In this document: positions 1 through 8,114 of the stretch, piece by piece | Layout of the letters: each line of letters starts with the position of its first letter | How positions within the stretch are numbered: position 1 is the stretch's first letter | Assembly (NCBI RefSeq): GCF_020216685.1 | Contig: NZ_JAIWNS010000140.1 | Coordinates: 1-13,770, forward strand | Length of the DNA: 13,770 bases | Direction of reading: 5' to 3' | DNA from: Methanospirillum hungatei | GTDB lineage: Archaea; Halobacteriota; Methanomicrobia; Methanomicrobiales; Methanospirillaceae | Notes under the pieces: generated by a model | Seen by the model: the letters and a program-made list of their open reading frames with translations, nothing else | What the model was told of the DNA's origin: nothing | Database searches by the model: none | Translations under genes and position numbers: made by a program

Positions 1-1060
1 CTACTGCTGCCTTACTTAACATATTTGCATCGGCAACAAGAGCGTTGACAGCGTCGATACACGAATTCAGATTATTTTTGATGGTGTTGAAATCGCCATT
101 GTACTGATCCGTGATCTTTTCAGGGATATCCCCTTTGGAAATACGATCAACATATTCAGCAGCAACATTGAGCGGCCCGATGACTGCATCAAGCGTATCA
201 TTCACGCCCTCAACGATCTTCCGGAAATCGCCTTGGTGTTTCGTTGCATCTGCACGGGTCTCTAAACGACCTTCTACTGCTGCCCTGGTGAGCGTCAGAA
301 CATCCTGGATCGCTGCTTTTTGAGAGGAAAGATCAGTAATAAACTCTACCGCACCGGTGCAAACCCCTTCTTCATTTATCACAGGGGTTGCAGTGACAAG
401 TATCGGAATATCTTTTGAACCGATATGAGCAACAGTCTCTTCAGTAATAACCCGACGTTCCCGGATACTTCGCATGGTCGCACAATTCCCACCCTGACAG
501 ACATCAGTTTGAAACAGGGTATGGCAAATTGTCCCGATCAGATCCTCCGGATTTTTCTGAAAGAGGTCTGCTCCTGCCTTATTGATATGAGTAATCTTCT
601 GGCTGGTATCAATGGCAATGACAGGGGTTGCAACACCGTTGAGTACCCCCTGAATCTCCTTACCGGCGCGTTGTAAATCATCTTCCTTTTTCTTGATCTC
701 AGTAAGATCCTCAAAATATTCAACCGCTCCGATGACCTCACCTGAATCATTATATAAAGGTGATGCGTAGTAGCGGATGGGGATATCTTTCCCCAGAATA
801 TGAGCAACAGTCTCGCTCTCAATCTTCCTCTTTTCCCTCATTGCCCGAAGGGTCGCACATTCGCCCCCGTCACAATCGTCGGTCCTGAATAATTCATGGC
901 ATTTCTGACCAACAGCCTGCTCACGGGTCATAGCAAGGACTTCTAGAGCTGCATCGTTGATCATCTGAATTGTCCTGTCAGGACTTATTTGAATAACCGG
1001 CGTTGCAATTCCATCCAGAATATTCTGACAGAATCCTAAATCATCTCTATCAAAAGCCAT
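1..1060 (-). CDS. Methyl-accepting chemotaxis protein, soluble PAS-PAS-HAMP type (N-terminal part, cut by left edge)
   Basis: The reading frame is open from ATG at 1060 down to base 2, giving 353 residues with no stop; the signalling domain lies beyond the left edge. The start is well placed: GGTGAT at 1071-1066 pairs with the archaeal anti-Shine-Dalgarno, five bases before ATG. There is no signal peptide or membrane segment; the protein opens directly into PAS 1 (about residues 8-122) and PAS 2 (about 134-246), so a cytoplasmic receptor is inferred. Each PAS has the same cysteine spacing, C-x8-C-x4-C (Cys54/63/68 and Cys179/188/193), inside CHELF/CHTLF-type segments. HAMP-like modules follow (about 255-353), closely matching the partial receptor at the right edge of the window. 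Such receptors pass PAS signals through HAMP to a hairpin that controls CheA. The gene is divergent from the winged-helix/kinase operon. Ligand unknown; a cofactor on the cysteines is only a guess. Confidence 0.9.
   Translation of the reverse strand, partial: MAFDRDDLGFCQNILDGIATPVIQISPDRTIQMINDAALEVLAMTREQAVGQKCHELFRTDDCDGGECATLRAMREKRKIESETVAHILGKDIPIRYYASPLYNDSGEVIGAVEYFEDLTEIKKKEDDLQRAGKEIQGVLNGVATPVIAIDTSQKITHINKAGADLFQKNPEDLIGTICHTLFQTDVCQGGNCATMRSIRERRVITEETVAHIGSKDIPILVTATPVINEEGVCTGAVEFITDLSSQKAAIQDVLTLTRAAVEGRLETRADATKHQGDFRKIVEGVNDTLDAVIGPLNVAAEYVDRISKGDIPEKITDQYNGDFNTIKNNLNSCIDAVNALVADANMLSKAAV
176..285 (-). repeat. Poly-HAMP segment shared with the right-edge receptor (left copy)
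   Basis: This segment, coding for [16 protein letters not shown] to the following IGP, matches 13349-13458 in the same orientation. By eye I count about 26 mismatches in 110 bases (roughly 76% identity). It reflects two receptors of one family rather than a mobile element. Confidence 0.7.
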
Positions 1061-1065
1061 CCGAA

Positions 1066-1071
1066 ATCACC
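1066..1071 (-). promoter_or_regulatory. Ribosome binding site of the left chemoreceptor
   Basis: Read on the minus strand this is GGTGAT, an exact match to the core complement of the archaeal 16S 3' end, with a five-base spacer (TTCGG) before the ATG at 1060. It fixes the start of that gene and implies a leadered mRNA. Confidence 0.65.
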
Positions 1072-1077
1072 AATGCT

Positions 1078-1125
1078 AAGTAAATAAATATAAACAGTGA
1101 TGGGTATAACACGATTTATTTGCCC
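1078..1125. promoter_or_regulatory. AT-rich divergent promoter region
   Basis: This short gap separates a minus-strand chemoreceptor from a plus-strand winged-helix-PAS gene. On the plus strand AAATAAATATAAA (1083-1095) resembles an archaeal TATA box and would start transcription near 1113-1118, downstream of the ATG at 1097, which argues against that codon as the start. On the minus strand TTTATATT (1094-1087) and TTATAC (1108-1103) are TATA-like; only the second leaves room for the ribosome site at 1071-1066. The exact boxes are uncertain. A shared control region is an inference from the geometry. Confidence 0.4.
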
Positions 1126-1150
1126 GGCATTGACGCCATGCACATCGCTC

Positions 1151-1170
1151 CCCTTATTATATCTGAATAA
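1151..1170 (+). promoter_or_regulatory. Possible TATA box for a leaderless start at 1184
   Basis: TTATTATATC at about 1154-1163 lies some 26 bases before the ATG at 1184. In archaea that spacing would place the mRNA start on or next to the ATG, which fits the absence of a ribosome site there. It competes with the TATA-like box at 1083-1095; only one may be real. Confidence 0.3.
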
Positions 1171-1183
1171 AAAACAGAAACAT

Positions 1184-4096
1184 ATGCCAAGCCAGGAGAG
1201 TGACATTGCAACCAGTTCACGTATCCTGGAATTATTATCCGACGCCCCACAGGGAGCCAGTATCGGGGAGATATCATCTGCCCTCCACCTGAACCGGAAC
1301 CTGGTTGCAAAATATCTCTCTATTCTTCACATGCAGGGCAGGGTTGAACTGCGATCCTATGGGAAAGTTAAACTCTACAAAATAACCACGAGAATACCAT
1401 TCCATGCCCTTTCGCTGGTTACCCGTGGCTGTGTCATAGGTCTTGACCAGCTCTTTTATGTCAAGGAGGTTTTAGGCTATTGCCGGGAGATGACCGGATC
1501 AGATACGAAAGAATTATTATCAAAACCATTTTCAGAAATATTTCATCCGGCATTTACCGATCCTGTTGTAAAAAAATACATACAGGAGTACCGGAATGGA
1601 GCAGTCGCACCTCCTCTGTATAAGGAGATATCCTGGAGAAAGCGAGGGTTTGATCTGACGGTTGTTCCCTGTATATTTGATGACGGGACACAGGGACTTG
1701 CACTTATTCTTGCCGAACAGGCACACAATGCACCCTCCCATAAAAAAGAGAAGAACCAGATCAGAACCTACCAGTACCTGACTCATGAGACCCCGAACTT
1801 TATCCTTCATCTGAGTGCCGAAGGGGATGTTCTCTATCTCAATGAATCATATGCCACCTATTGCAATGCACGAGTATCAGATCTCCTTCATACCAATGGA
1901 ATCCCTCTTGCTACCCATGATGATTTTATCCGAATCAAAGAGGGTGTCCTTAAGAACTGGTCGCTGAATGAACCAACAATCAGTGATATTCAGGTTGTGA
2001 TGGATGACGGATCTGTCAGGTGGCAGACCTGGGTATTTCACCCTCTCAGAGAACAGGGCATCCTGACCGAACTTCACGGATATGGCAGAGATATAACCGA
2101 TGAACGTGAGAGAGAGAATCTCTACCTGCGACTTCAGAAAGAGTTCAATCAGGATGTTCAGGAGAAAACATCAGAACTTCGTGAGATTACCGCACAATTA
2201 AGGAAGGAGATCGACGAACGTAAGTCACTTGAACTGGCACTGAAAAGAAGTGAAGAAAAATACCGGAAACTCACTGAAATTACCACCGACATCATCTGGG
2301 AGACTGATCTCTTTGGAACAATCGTATACATCAATCCAAAAGCAACATCAATCCTGGGGTATTCTCCCGAAGAATTGGTCGGGAAGAAGATCTGGAATAA
2401 AATTAATTCAGATTACAGAAGTCATATTGAACACTATTTTTCAGGGGCTACATGTTCGTCATTTGAACAGATTGCATTCCCTATGACCCGATCTGACGGG
2501 TCAGAAGTATGGATCGAATTTTCCGGTATACCGCTGTTTAATGATGATCATCAGTTCTCCGGGTATCGGGGGATCGGCAGGGATATAATTAAATCAAAAT
2601 TGATTGAAGAGCATAATCAGAGACTTCGTGCAATAATCGAAAATACTCCTGATATTGTCAGAATTTCAGATATTCATGGAGATCTTCTCTATATGAATAA
2701 GGCAGGAAGGAAGATCCTGAAAATACCTGAAACAGAAGATATCACCAGATATAATAATGCCAGTTTCATGACTTCTGATGACTGGACTAAGATTCTTGAA
2801 GGTCGGAGTATTGCCATAAAAGACGGGATCTGGCAGGGACTGACCAGACTTATCGCAACCGACGGAACCATCATCCCCGTATCGCAGGTGATCATCGCCC
2901 ATAAGAAAGGTAACGGAGAAGAGATGCTCTTCTCCACGGTGGCCCGGGACATATCAGAGATAACCAGATTCAGACAGGAACTTGAAGATGCCAGCATCTA
3001 CAGCAGGAATCTTATTGAAGTAAACCTTGATCCACTTGTTACCATAGGTCCTGACGGGAAGATTCAGGATGTCAATCATGCAACCGAGATGGTAACCGGA
3101 TATGCCAGGGACAAACTCATCGGAACGGATTTCTGTGCATACTTTAAAGACCCAAAAAAAGCAAGGGAGGGATATGAACGTGTTTTCTCACAAGGGTATG
3201 TCAGGGATTATCCGCTTGAAATCATCCATAAAGACGGTCATAGCACTCCGGTCCTATACAACGCATCAGTGTACCAGGATAAAAACGGAAATGTGCAGGG
3301 AGTGTTCGCAGCAGCACGGGATATCACAGAGATCGTAAAATTCCAGAAAAAACTGGAAGAATCTAATAATTATACGCGGAATTTAATCGAGGCATCCCTT
3401 GATCCTCTGGTTACCATCGGCAAGGATGGAAAGATTCAGGATGTCAATCATGCAACCGAGATGGTAACCGGATATGCCAGGGAGAACCTTATCGGAACCG
3501 ATTTCTGCGCATACTTTAAAGACCCAAAAAAAGCAAGGGAGGGATATGAACGTGTTTTCTCACAAGGGTATGTCAGGGATTATCCGCTTGAAATTATCCA
3601 TAAAGACGGTCATAGCACTCCGGTCCTATACAATGCTTCAGTATACATGGATAAAAACGGAAATATTCAGGGAGTATTCGCAGCAGCACGGGATATCACT
3701 GCTCTGCTGGAAAGTGAATTCACACTTGCAGAGTCACAGGATTATTACCTGAAGATTCTGGATGAATTCCCAAACCCAATATGGCGCTCAGGGCCTGATG
3801 CAAAATGTAATTACTTCAACAAAGCCTGGTTGAAATTTACCGGCCGAACTCGTGAGGAAGAAGATGGAGACGGGTGGGCAACCGGCGTTCACCCGGATGA
3901 CCTGGAACGGTGCATATCGATATATCTCTCTTCATTTGATAAAAAAATCCCATTTTATATACAATACCGGCTGCGCCACCATGACGGAACATATCACCGG
4001 ATTGCTGACTATGGTGCTCCCTTATATGATCTGAAGGGCGTGTTTACCGGATATATCGGATCATGCTACGACCTTGATGGAAAGGAGATCTTATGA
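1184..4096 (+). CDS. Winged-helix DNA-binding protein with about seven PAS sensor domains, no kinase
   Basis: I chose ATG 1184 (970 residues) over ATG 1097: the extra 29 residues are not domain-like, a TATA-like box at 1083-1095 would start the mRNA after 1097, and the protein from 1184 opens straight into the helix-turn-helix. Neither start has a ribosome site. Residues 10-68 form a winged helix (ASIGEISSALHLNRNLVAKY recognition region). PAS-like domains follow at about 75-180 (weak), 195-305, 357-470, 480-595, 606-715, 730-839 and 845-965, with a charged coiled coil at about 305-360. Domains 5 and 6 are near-identical copies. There is no His-kinase, receiver, GGDEF or membrane segment. The stop overlaps the next ATG (ATGA, 4093-4096), so it is co-translated with a receiver-kinase. 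A cytoplasmic multi-signal transcription regulator working with that kinase is inferred; ligands are unknown. Confidence 0.9.
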   Translation: MPSQESDIATSSRILELLSDAPQGASIGEISSALHLNRNLVAKYLSILHMQGRVELRSYGKVKLYKITTRIPFHALSLVTRGCVIGLDQLFYVKEVLGYCREMTGSDTKELLSKPFSEIFHPAFTDPVVKKYIQEYRNGAVAPPLYKEISWRKRGFDLTVVPCIFDDGTQGLALILAEQAHNAPSHKKEKNQIRTYQYLTHETPNFILHLSAEGDVLYLNESYATYCNARVSDLLHTNGIPLATHDDFIRIKEGVLKNWSLNEPTISDIQVVMDDGSVRWQTWVFHPLREQGILTELHGYGRDITDERERENLYLRLQKEFNQDVQEKTSELREITAQLRKEIDERKSLELALKRSEEKYRKLTEITTDIIWETDLFGTIVYINPKATSILGYSPEELVGKKIWNKINSDYRSHIEHYFSGATCSSFEQIAFPMTRSDGSEVWIEFSGIPLFNDDHQFSGYRGIGRDIIKSKLIEEHNQRLRAIIENTPDIVRISDIHGDLLYMNKAGRKILKIPETEDITRYNNASFMTSDDWTKILEGRSIAIKDGIWQGLTRLIATDGTIIPVSQVIIAHKKGNGEEMLFSTVARDISEITRFRQELEDASIYSRNLIEVNLDPLVTIGPDGKIQDVNHATEMVTGYARDKLIGTDFCAYFKDPKKAREGYERVFSQGYVRDYPLEIIHKDGHSTPVLYNASVYQDKNGNVQGVFAAARDITEIVKFQKKLEESNNYTRNLIEASLDPLVTIGKDGKIQDVNHATEMVTGYARENLIGTDFCAYFKDPKKAREGYERVFSQGYVRDYPLEIIHKDGHSTPVLYNASVYMDKNGNIQGVFAAARDITALLESEFTLAESQDYYLKILDEFPNPIWRSGPDAKCNYFNKAWLKFTGRTREEEDGDGWATGVHPDDLERCISIYLSSFDKKIPFYIQYRLRHHDGTYHRIADYGAPLYDLKGVFTGYIGSCYDLDGKEIL
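2999..3328 (+). repeat. Tandem PAS-domain repeat, copy 1
   Basis: This in-frame unit encodes residues 606-715 of the winged-helix-PAS protein and recurs 372 bases (124 codons) later at 3371-3700. Over 3059-3262 I count 7 mismatches in 204 bases, including an unbroken identical run at 3137-3222. Five of the seven differences are silent. Confidence 0.95.
3371..3700 (+). repeat. Tandem PAS-domain repeat, copy 2
   Basis: This is the second copy of the unit at 2999-3328, encoding residues 730-839. The flanks (LEESNNYTRNLIEA against LEDASIYSRNLIEV) are more diverged than the core, as expected after a core-only gene conversion or after selection on the linkers. Confidence 0.95.
4081..4096 (+). promoter_or_regulatory. 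Ribosome site and ATGA stop/start overlap
   Basis: AAAGGAGATC (4081-4090) gives a GGAG ribosome site a few bases before ATG 4093. The ATG overlaps the TGA (4094-4096) of the upstream gene. This arrangement points to translational coupling, so the winged-helix-PAS protein and the receiver-kinase are probably made in matched amounts. Confidence 0.8.
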
Positions 4097-6447
4097 TACG
4101 GGTTCTCTATGTTGATGATGATCCCCTGCTCCTTGATGCCGGACGGCTCTATATCCAGAAGTTAAGTGATTTCACGGTCGACATTGCTGAATCCGCAGCT
4201 GAAGCAATAATCAGGCTTGGACAGATCTCCTATGATGCGATCATTTCTGATTATCAGATGCCGGTCATGGATGGCCTCTCGTTTTTAAGGCACCTTAGGG
4301 AAAACAACAATACCATCCCCTTTATTCTTTTTACCGGGAAGGGAAGAGAGGAGGTAGTCATTGAAGCACTCAACAATGGTGCTGATTATTACCTGCAAAA
4401 AGGCGGACAGCCACGGGCACAGTTCACTGAGCTTATCCATAAAGTCAGACTTGCCATTGAAAAGCGTGATTCTGAAAAAGAACTTCGCCGGTCACACCAG
4501 CAGATTAAAGATATTATCAACCATCTCCCGGACCCAACCTTTGCCATTAACCTGAATGGTGAAGTAATCGCCTGGAACCGGGCACAAGCGGCTCTTACCG
4601 GTCTTTCCGGCGATGACATTATCGGGAAGGGAGATGGGATCTATGCAAAGGCGCTGTACGGGGACATCCGTCCCATGCTTGTGGATGCGATACTGAATGA
4701 AGACATTTTAATCTCGAATTATTACCGGGAGCTATCCAGAGATGATGACACGATCACCGGAGAGACTTCATGGATACAAACGCCACATGGAACCCGTATT
4801 CTCTGGGGAAAGGCAAGTCCGCTCTATGATGAAAACGGGACCATAACCGGGGCAATCGAAACAGTCAGGGATATCACATCAATCAAAAAAACGGAGCAGG
4901 ACCTTTTAAACGCAAACCAGAAATTATCAGATATCATTGATTTTCTACCGGATCCAACATTCGCCATCGACACAAAGGGAGTAGTCATCGCCTGGAACCA
5001 TGCTATTGAGGAGATGACCGGTGTTATAAAAAACGATATCATCGGGAAAGGGGATTATGTGTATGCCATCCCGTTCTACGGCGAACGAAGACCGATCCTC
5101 ATTGATTTTCTATACAAAAACTGGGAAGAGATCAGGGATTCATATGACTATGTTCATGAAAATAATGGACATCTTATCGCTGAACTGTATAACCAGAAGA
5201 TGTACAATGGCAAGGGTGCCTACCTCTGGGGGATTACTGCCCCGCTCAAAGATGTAAGGGGAAATATTGTCGGAGCAATAGAGTCCATACGTGATATTAC
5301 TGAGCGCAAACAGATTGAAGCAGAGATATTAAAGCGGAATGAAGAACTCGCTGTAGCCTATGAAGAACTCAGTGGAAGTTATGAAGAAATTACAGCCAGC
5401 ATGGAAGAGATAAGGGCACAACAAGAGCAGACTGAGAGGAGCGAAACCAGATTTCAAAGCCTTATCGAACATCTGCCTGATGGAATCATCATTGTGCAGG
5501 ATGAACACATCCGGTATGCAAACCCAGCGGCCCATGAAATGCTCACCTACAACCCTGAAGGGGGCCTCATTGGCAGACACCTGACACATATCGTTGATGC
5601 CTCTTCATTCCCAAGGTTCTCATTTCAGTTGTCCGGTGCTGAAAATCTTCGGGGCTCATACATTGAAGAATACTTTATCCGATCTGACAGGAGGCAGATT
5701 CCCGTGGAAGTCGCCTCATTCCCCTGCACTGACATGGAGGAAGGGGACAGAATCGTCATCTTCAGGGATATTTCAGAACAAAAACGATCAGTTGATGCAA
5801 TTCGCCTGGCACATAAAAAAATGGAGATGTTATCCGGCATTACCAGGCATGATATCAGGAATCATATCAGTACGATTGCGTCCTTACTGGAATTTCTGAC
5901 GCCTGATACCCCTCAAGAGGAGTTCCAGCCCCTGAAAGAGAAGATCGATGCAGGGATTTCCATGATCAAATCTGACATTGAATTCTCTAAAGATTATGAG
6001 CAGCTTGGCAGCAATATCCCCTGCTGGTTCTCCCTGAAGGAACTTTTTACATCTGCATTTTCAAACCGGGAAAGACAGGATCTGTCATGGTCATATACAG
6101 AACCGGATGCAGAGATCTATGCCGATCCCTTGGTCGCCAAAGTGCTCCCGAACTTAATTGATAATTCAATCAGGCATGGAGAACGGGTCACCCAAATTTT
6201 TATCCTCGTCGAGTCATCACCGGATGCTCTGAATATCATATACCAGGACAACGGATGTGGAATTCCAGATGATGTGAAAGAGCTAATCTTCCAGATTGGA
6301 TATGGAAAACATACCGGTTTTGGACTCTTTCTTATCAGGGAGATCCTGCAGATAACGGGCATTACCATCACCGAGAACGGAACATTCGGGGAGGGGGCAC
6401 AGTTCGTTATCTCGGTTCCCAAGGGAAGGTTCCGGAGAGGTTCGTGA
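4093..6447 (+). CDS. Receiver-PAS-PAS-PAS histidine kinase (hybrid two-component sensor)
   Basis: 784 residues, no membrane segment, so cytoplasmic. Residues 1-125 form a receiver: acidic Asp8-Asp10, phosphoacceptor Asp53 (ISDYQMPVMDG), Thr81 and Lys103. Two paralogous PAS domains follow at about 132-263 and 273-403, both with LPDPTFAI and an IIGKGD motif; a Glu-rich coiled coil lies at 415-455 and PAS 3 at about 450-562. The dimerisation helix carries phosphoacceptor His586 (TRHDIRNH). The ATP-binding domain has an N box with Asn687 and Asn691, G1 DNGCGIPDD (719-727) and G2 GFGLFLI (742-748). All key residues are present, so it should be active. Family knowledge: kinases of this layout autophosphorylate on His and can pass phosphate to a receiver. 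Having the receiver at the N terminus suggests input from another kinase or self-regulation. It is coupled to the winged-helix-PAS gene by a four-base overlap. Its partner and signal are unknown. Confidence 0.94.
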   Translation: MIRVLYVDDDPLLLDAGRLYIQKLSDFTVDIAESAAEAIIRLGQISYDAIISDYQMPVMDGLSFLRHLRENNNTIPFILFTGKGREEVVIEALNNGADYYLQKGGQPRAQFTELIHKVRLAIEKRDSEKELRRSHQQIKDIINHLPDPTFAINLNGEVIAWNRAQAALTGLSGDDIIGKGDGIYAKALYGDIRPMLVDAILNEDILISNYYRELSRDDDTITGETSWIQTPHGTRILWGKASPLYDENGTITGAIETVRDITSIKKTEQDLLNANQKLSDIIDFLPDPTFAIDTKGVVIAWNHAIEEMTGVIKNDIIGKGDYVYAIPFYGERRPILIDFLYKNWEEIRDSYDYVHENNGHLIAELYNQKMYNGKGAYLWGITAPLKDVRGNIVGAIESIRDITERKQIEAEILKRNEELAVAYEELSGSYEEITASMEEIRAQQEQTERSETRFQSLIEHLPDGIIIVQDEHIRYANPAAHEMLTYNPEGGLIGRHLTHIVDASSFPRFSFQLSGAENLRGSYIEEYFIRSDRRQIPVEVASFPCTDMEEGDRIVIFRDISEQKRSVDAIRLAHKKMEMLSGITRHDIRNHISTIASLLEFLTPDTPQEEFQPLKEKIDAGISMIKSDIEFSKDYEQLGSNIPCWFSLKELFTSAFSNRERQDLSWSYTEPDAEIYADPLVAKVLPNLIDNSIRHGERVTQIFILVESSPDALNIIYQDNGCGIPDDVKELIFQIGYGKHTGFGLFLIREILQITGITITENGTFGEGAQFVISVPKGRFRRGS

Positions 6448-6537
6448 TAAGGAATATTTTTTAATACTATTCTCGCAGGGCATTTCACCGGTAATTCTAA
6501 CAGCCAGGACATATAAGTGTACAATCATTAAAACGGA
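6448..6537 (+). promoter_or_regulatory. Gap with T-run terminator and TATA box for the ATPase/nuclease gene
   Basis: Just after the kinase stop a T6 run (6457-6462) could end transcription. ATATAAG at 6511-6517 is a good archaeal TATA match. Its usual 24-26 base spacing puts the mRNA start on the ATG at 6538, so a leaderless message is likely; no GGAG or GGTG lies before that ATG. Both assignments are by eye. Confidence 0.5.
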
Positions 6538-8103
6538 ATGAAATACTCAATTCACATGACGCAGAGAAAACTTCCCATCGGAATTCAGTCATTCCAGGAG
6601 ATTCGAACAGGAGGATATGCATATGTGGATAAAACGCCATATATTGCGTCACTTGTGCGGGAAGGAAAATACTATTTTCTATCTCGCCCACGGAGATTCG
6701 GGAAAAGTCTTTTCATAGACACCCTTGATTGTGCTTTTTCCGGAAGGAGTGATCTGTTCACAGGTCTGTACCTTCACTCATTGGAATCCGGTTGGGATTT
6801 TACACACACATATCCGGTTCTCAGAATTGACTTTGCTGGAGGAACACTCCGAAGTTCATCTGACCTGACAAACCGCCTGCACAGGATCCTGGATAGCTGG
6901 GAACATAAGTACTCAATAGGACATTCAAATGGTTCTCCTGGTGACCGGCTCCTCACCCTCATCCCCCAAATTTCTGAAAAAACACAATCACAGGTCGTTA
7001 TACTTGTTGATGAATATGATAAACCAATCCTGGATAATCTGGGTGATTCACACCTGGCCACTGATATGAGGGATCTGTTAAAGGATTTTTATGGAGCGAT
7101 AAAACCACTCGACGTTCATGTGAAATTTGTTCTGCTCACCGGTGTCTCAAAGTTTTCAAAGACCGGAATATTCTCCGGACTGAATAACCTGAAAGATATA
7201 ACGCTTGACCGCCGGTATTCAGCAATCTGTGGGTACACACAGGAAGATCTGGAGGACGTATTTGCAGAATGGCTTTGCCAGTTTCAAAAGCATGAGGTCA
7301 AAGAGTGGTATAACGGATACAGCTGGACAGGCCAGCCAGTCTATAATCCCTTTGACATTCTTCTGCTTTTTGACCAGGGGATATATAAGGCCCACTGGTT
7401 TGAAACCGGCACTCCGACATTTCTCATTAACCTGTGGAAGCAAAGCCCACGCCTTCCTGCAGAATATGAAAATCTCATCGCGGGTGAGGAGTTACTGGGA
7501 TCCTTTGATACCGATACCATCCGGTTAGAGACGCTGCTCTTTCAGACAGGATATCTCACGATCCGGTCATGGGTAAGCAATGCTACTGAAGGAACCTGGT
7601 ATACTCTGGGGTTTCCAAACAGAGAGGTCAGGGAGGCATTTAACAAACAAATACTACTCCTTTTTAATTCAAAAAAACAGGTTCCCCTTCCCTTAATCAG
7701 GACGGCTTTTGAGGCTGGAGATACTGAAGAATTGCGTTCACTCATACATGCATTCTTTGCATCCATCCCTCATGACTGGTACAGAAAAAACCAGATAAAA
7801 AAATTTGAAGGATTTTATGCCACTGTCCTGTACGCCTACTTTGCCAGCCTTGGGTATGAAATTATTCCTGAAGACACGACAAATAAGGGAAGGATTGATC
7901 TTACCGTAAAAACCAGAACAGCGATATGGATTTTTGAATTCAAAGTACTCGGCCTTGATACCTCCAGGGATACAAGCCCTCTGACCCAGATTAGAGAAAG
8001 GAGATATGCAGAAAAGTACTATTCCTATCAAAAAAAGATTTATGAGATTGGAATCACATTTAACCCGCAAACGAAAAATATCGATACATGGGAAGTCGGA
8101 TAA
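6538..8103 (+). CDS. AAA-ATPase-like / PD-(D/E)XK nuclease family protein (DUF1703-type)
   Basis: 521 residues, full length for this family (AAA-ATPase-like followed by PDDEXK_9). The N terminus has the typical LPIGIQSFQEI...YVDKTPYI block (residues 12-36). Walker A is the family form SRPRRFGKSLF (49-59), Walker B VVILVDEYDKP (153-163), and a sensor-like strand LLTGVSKFSK is at 199-208. WYNGY...VYNPFDIL is at 257-274. The C-terminal nuclease core shows Asp454 (GRIDL) and Glu467-x-Lys469 (IFEFK), with a conserved QIRERRYAEKY helix at 484-494, so catalytic residues look intact. ATG 6538 is preferred because of the TATA spacing; ATG 6556 is possible. Members occur in many copies in some archaeal and bacterial genomes. 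Biochemistry is poorly known; defence or mobile-DNA roles have been suggested but nothing here proves one. It converges on a second family member. Confidence 0.92.
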   Translation: MKYSIHMTQRKLPIGIQSFQEIRTGGYAYVDKTPYIASLVREGKYYFLSRPRRFGKSLFIDTLDCAFSGRSDLFTGLYLHSLESGWDFTHTYPVLRIDFAGGTLRSSSDLTNRLHRILDSWEHKYSIGHSNGSPGDRLLTLIPQISEKTQSQVVILVDEYDKPILDNLGDSHLATDMRDLLKDFYGAIKPLDVHVKFVLLTGVSKFSKTGIFSGLNNLKDITLDRRYSAICGYTQEDLEDVFAEWLCQFQKHEVKEWYNGYSWTGQPVYNPFDILLLFDQGIYKAHWFETGTPTFLINLWKQSPRLPAEYENLIAGEELLGSFDTDTIRLETLLFQTGYLTIRSWVSNATEGTWYTLGFPNREVREAFNKQILLLFNSKKQVPLPLIRTAFEAGDTEELRSLIHAFFASIPHDWYRKNQIKKFEGFYATVLYAYFASLGYEIIPEDTTNKGRIDLTVKTRTAIWIFEFKVLGLDTSRDTSPLTQIRERRYAEKYYSYQKKIYEIGITFNPQTKNIDTWEVG

Positions 8104-8114
8104 GTTATGACCCA
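8104..8114. other. Convergent junction of the two ATPase/nuclease genes
   Basis: Only 11 bases separate TAA at 8101-8103 (plus) from TAA at 8117-8115 (minus). There is no room for a separate terminator, so the two mRNAs must overlap or end inside each other's 3' coding sequence. Confidence 0.8.

Noticed and set aside
538..822. Minus-strand and plus-strand small open frames within the left receptor (425-676, 538-822)
   Set aside because: They overlap the PAS-coding frame, which has a good ribosome site and clear domain matches; these are shadows.
1097..1183. N-terminal extension of the winged-helix-PAS protein from ATG 1097
   Set aside because: It adds 29 non-domain residues, lies upstream of the likely transcription start, and has no ribosome site.
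2999..3700. CRISPR or other non-coding repeat
   Set aside because: The two units are in frame, encode PAS domains and differ mostly at silent sites, so this is a protein-domain duplication.
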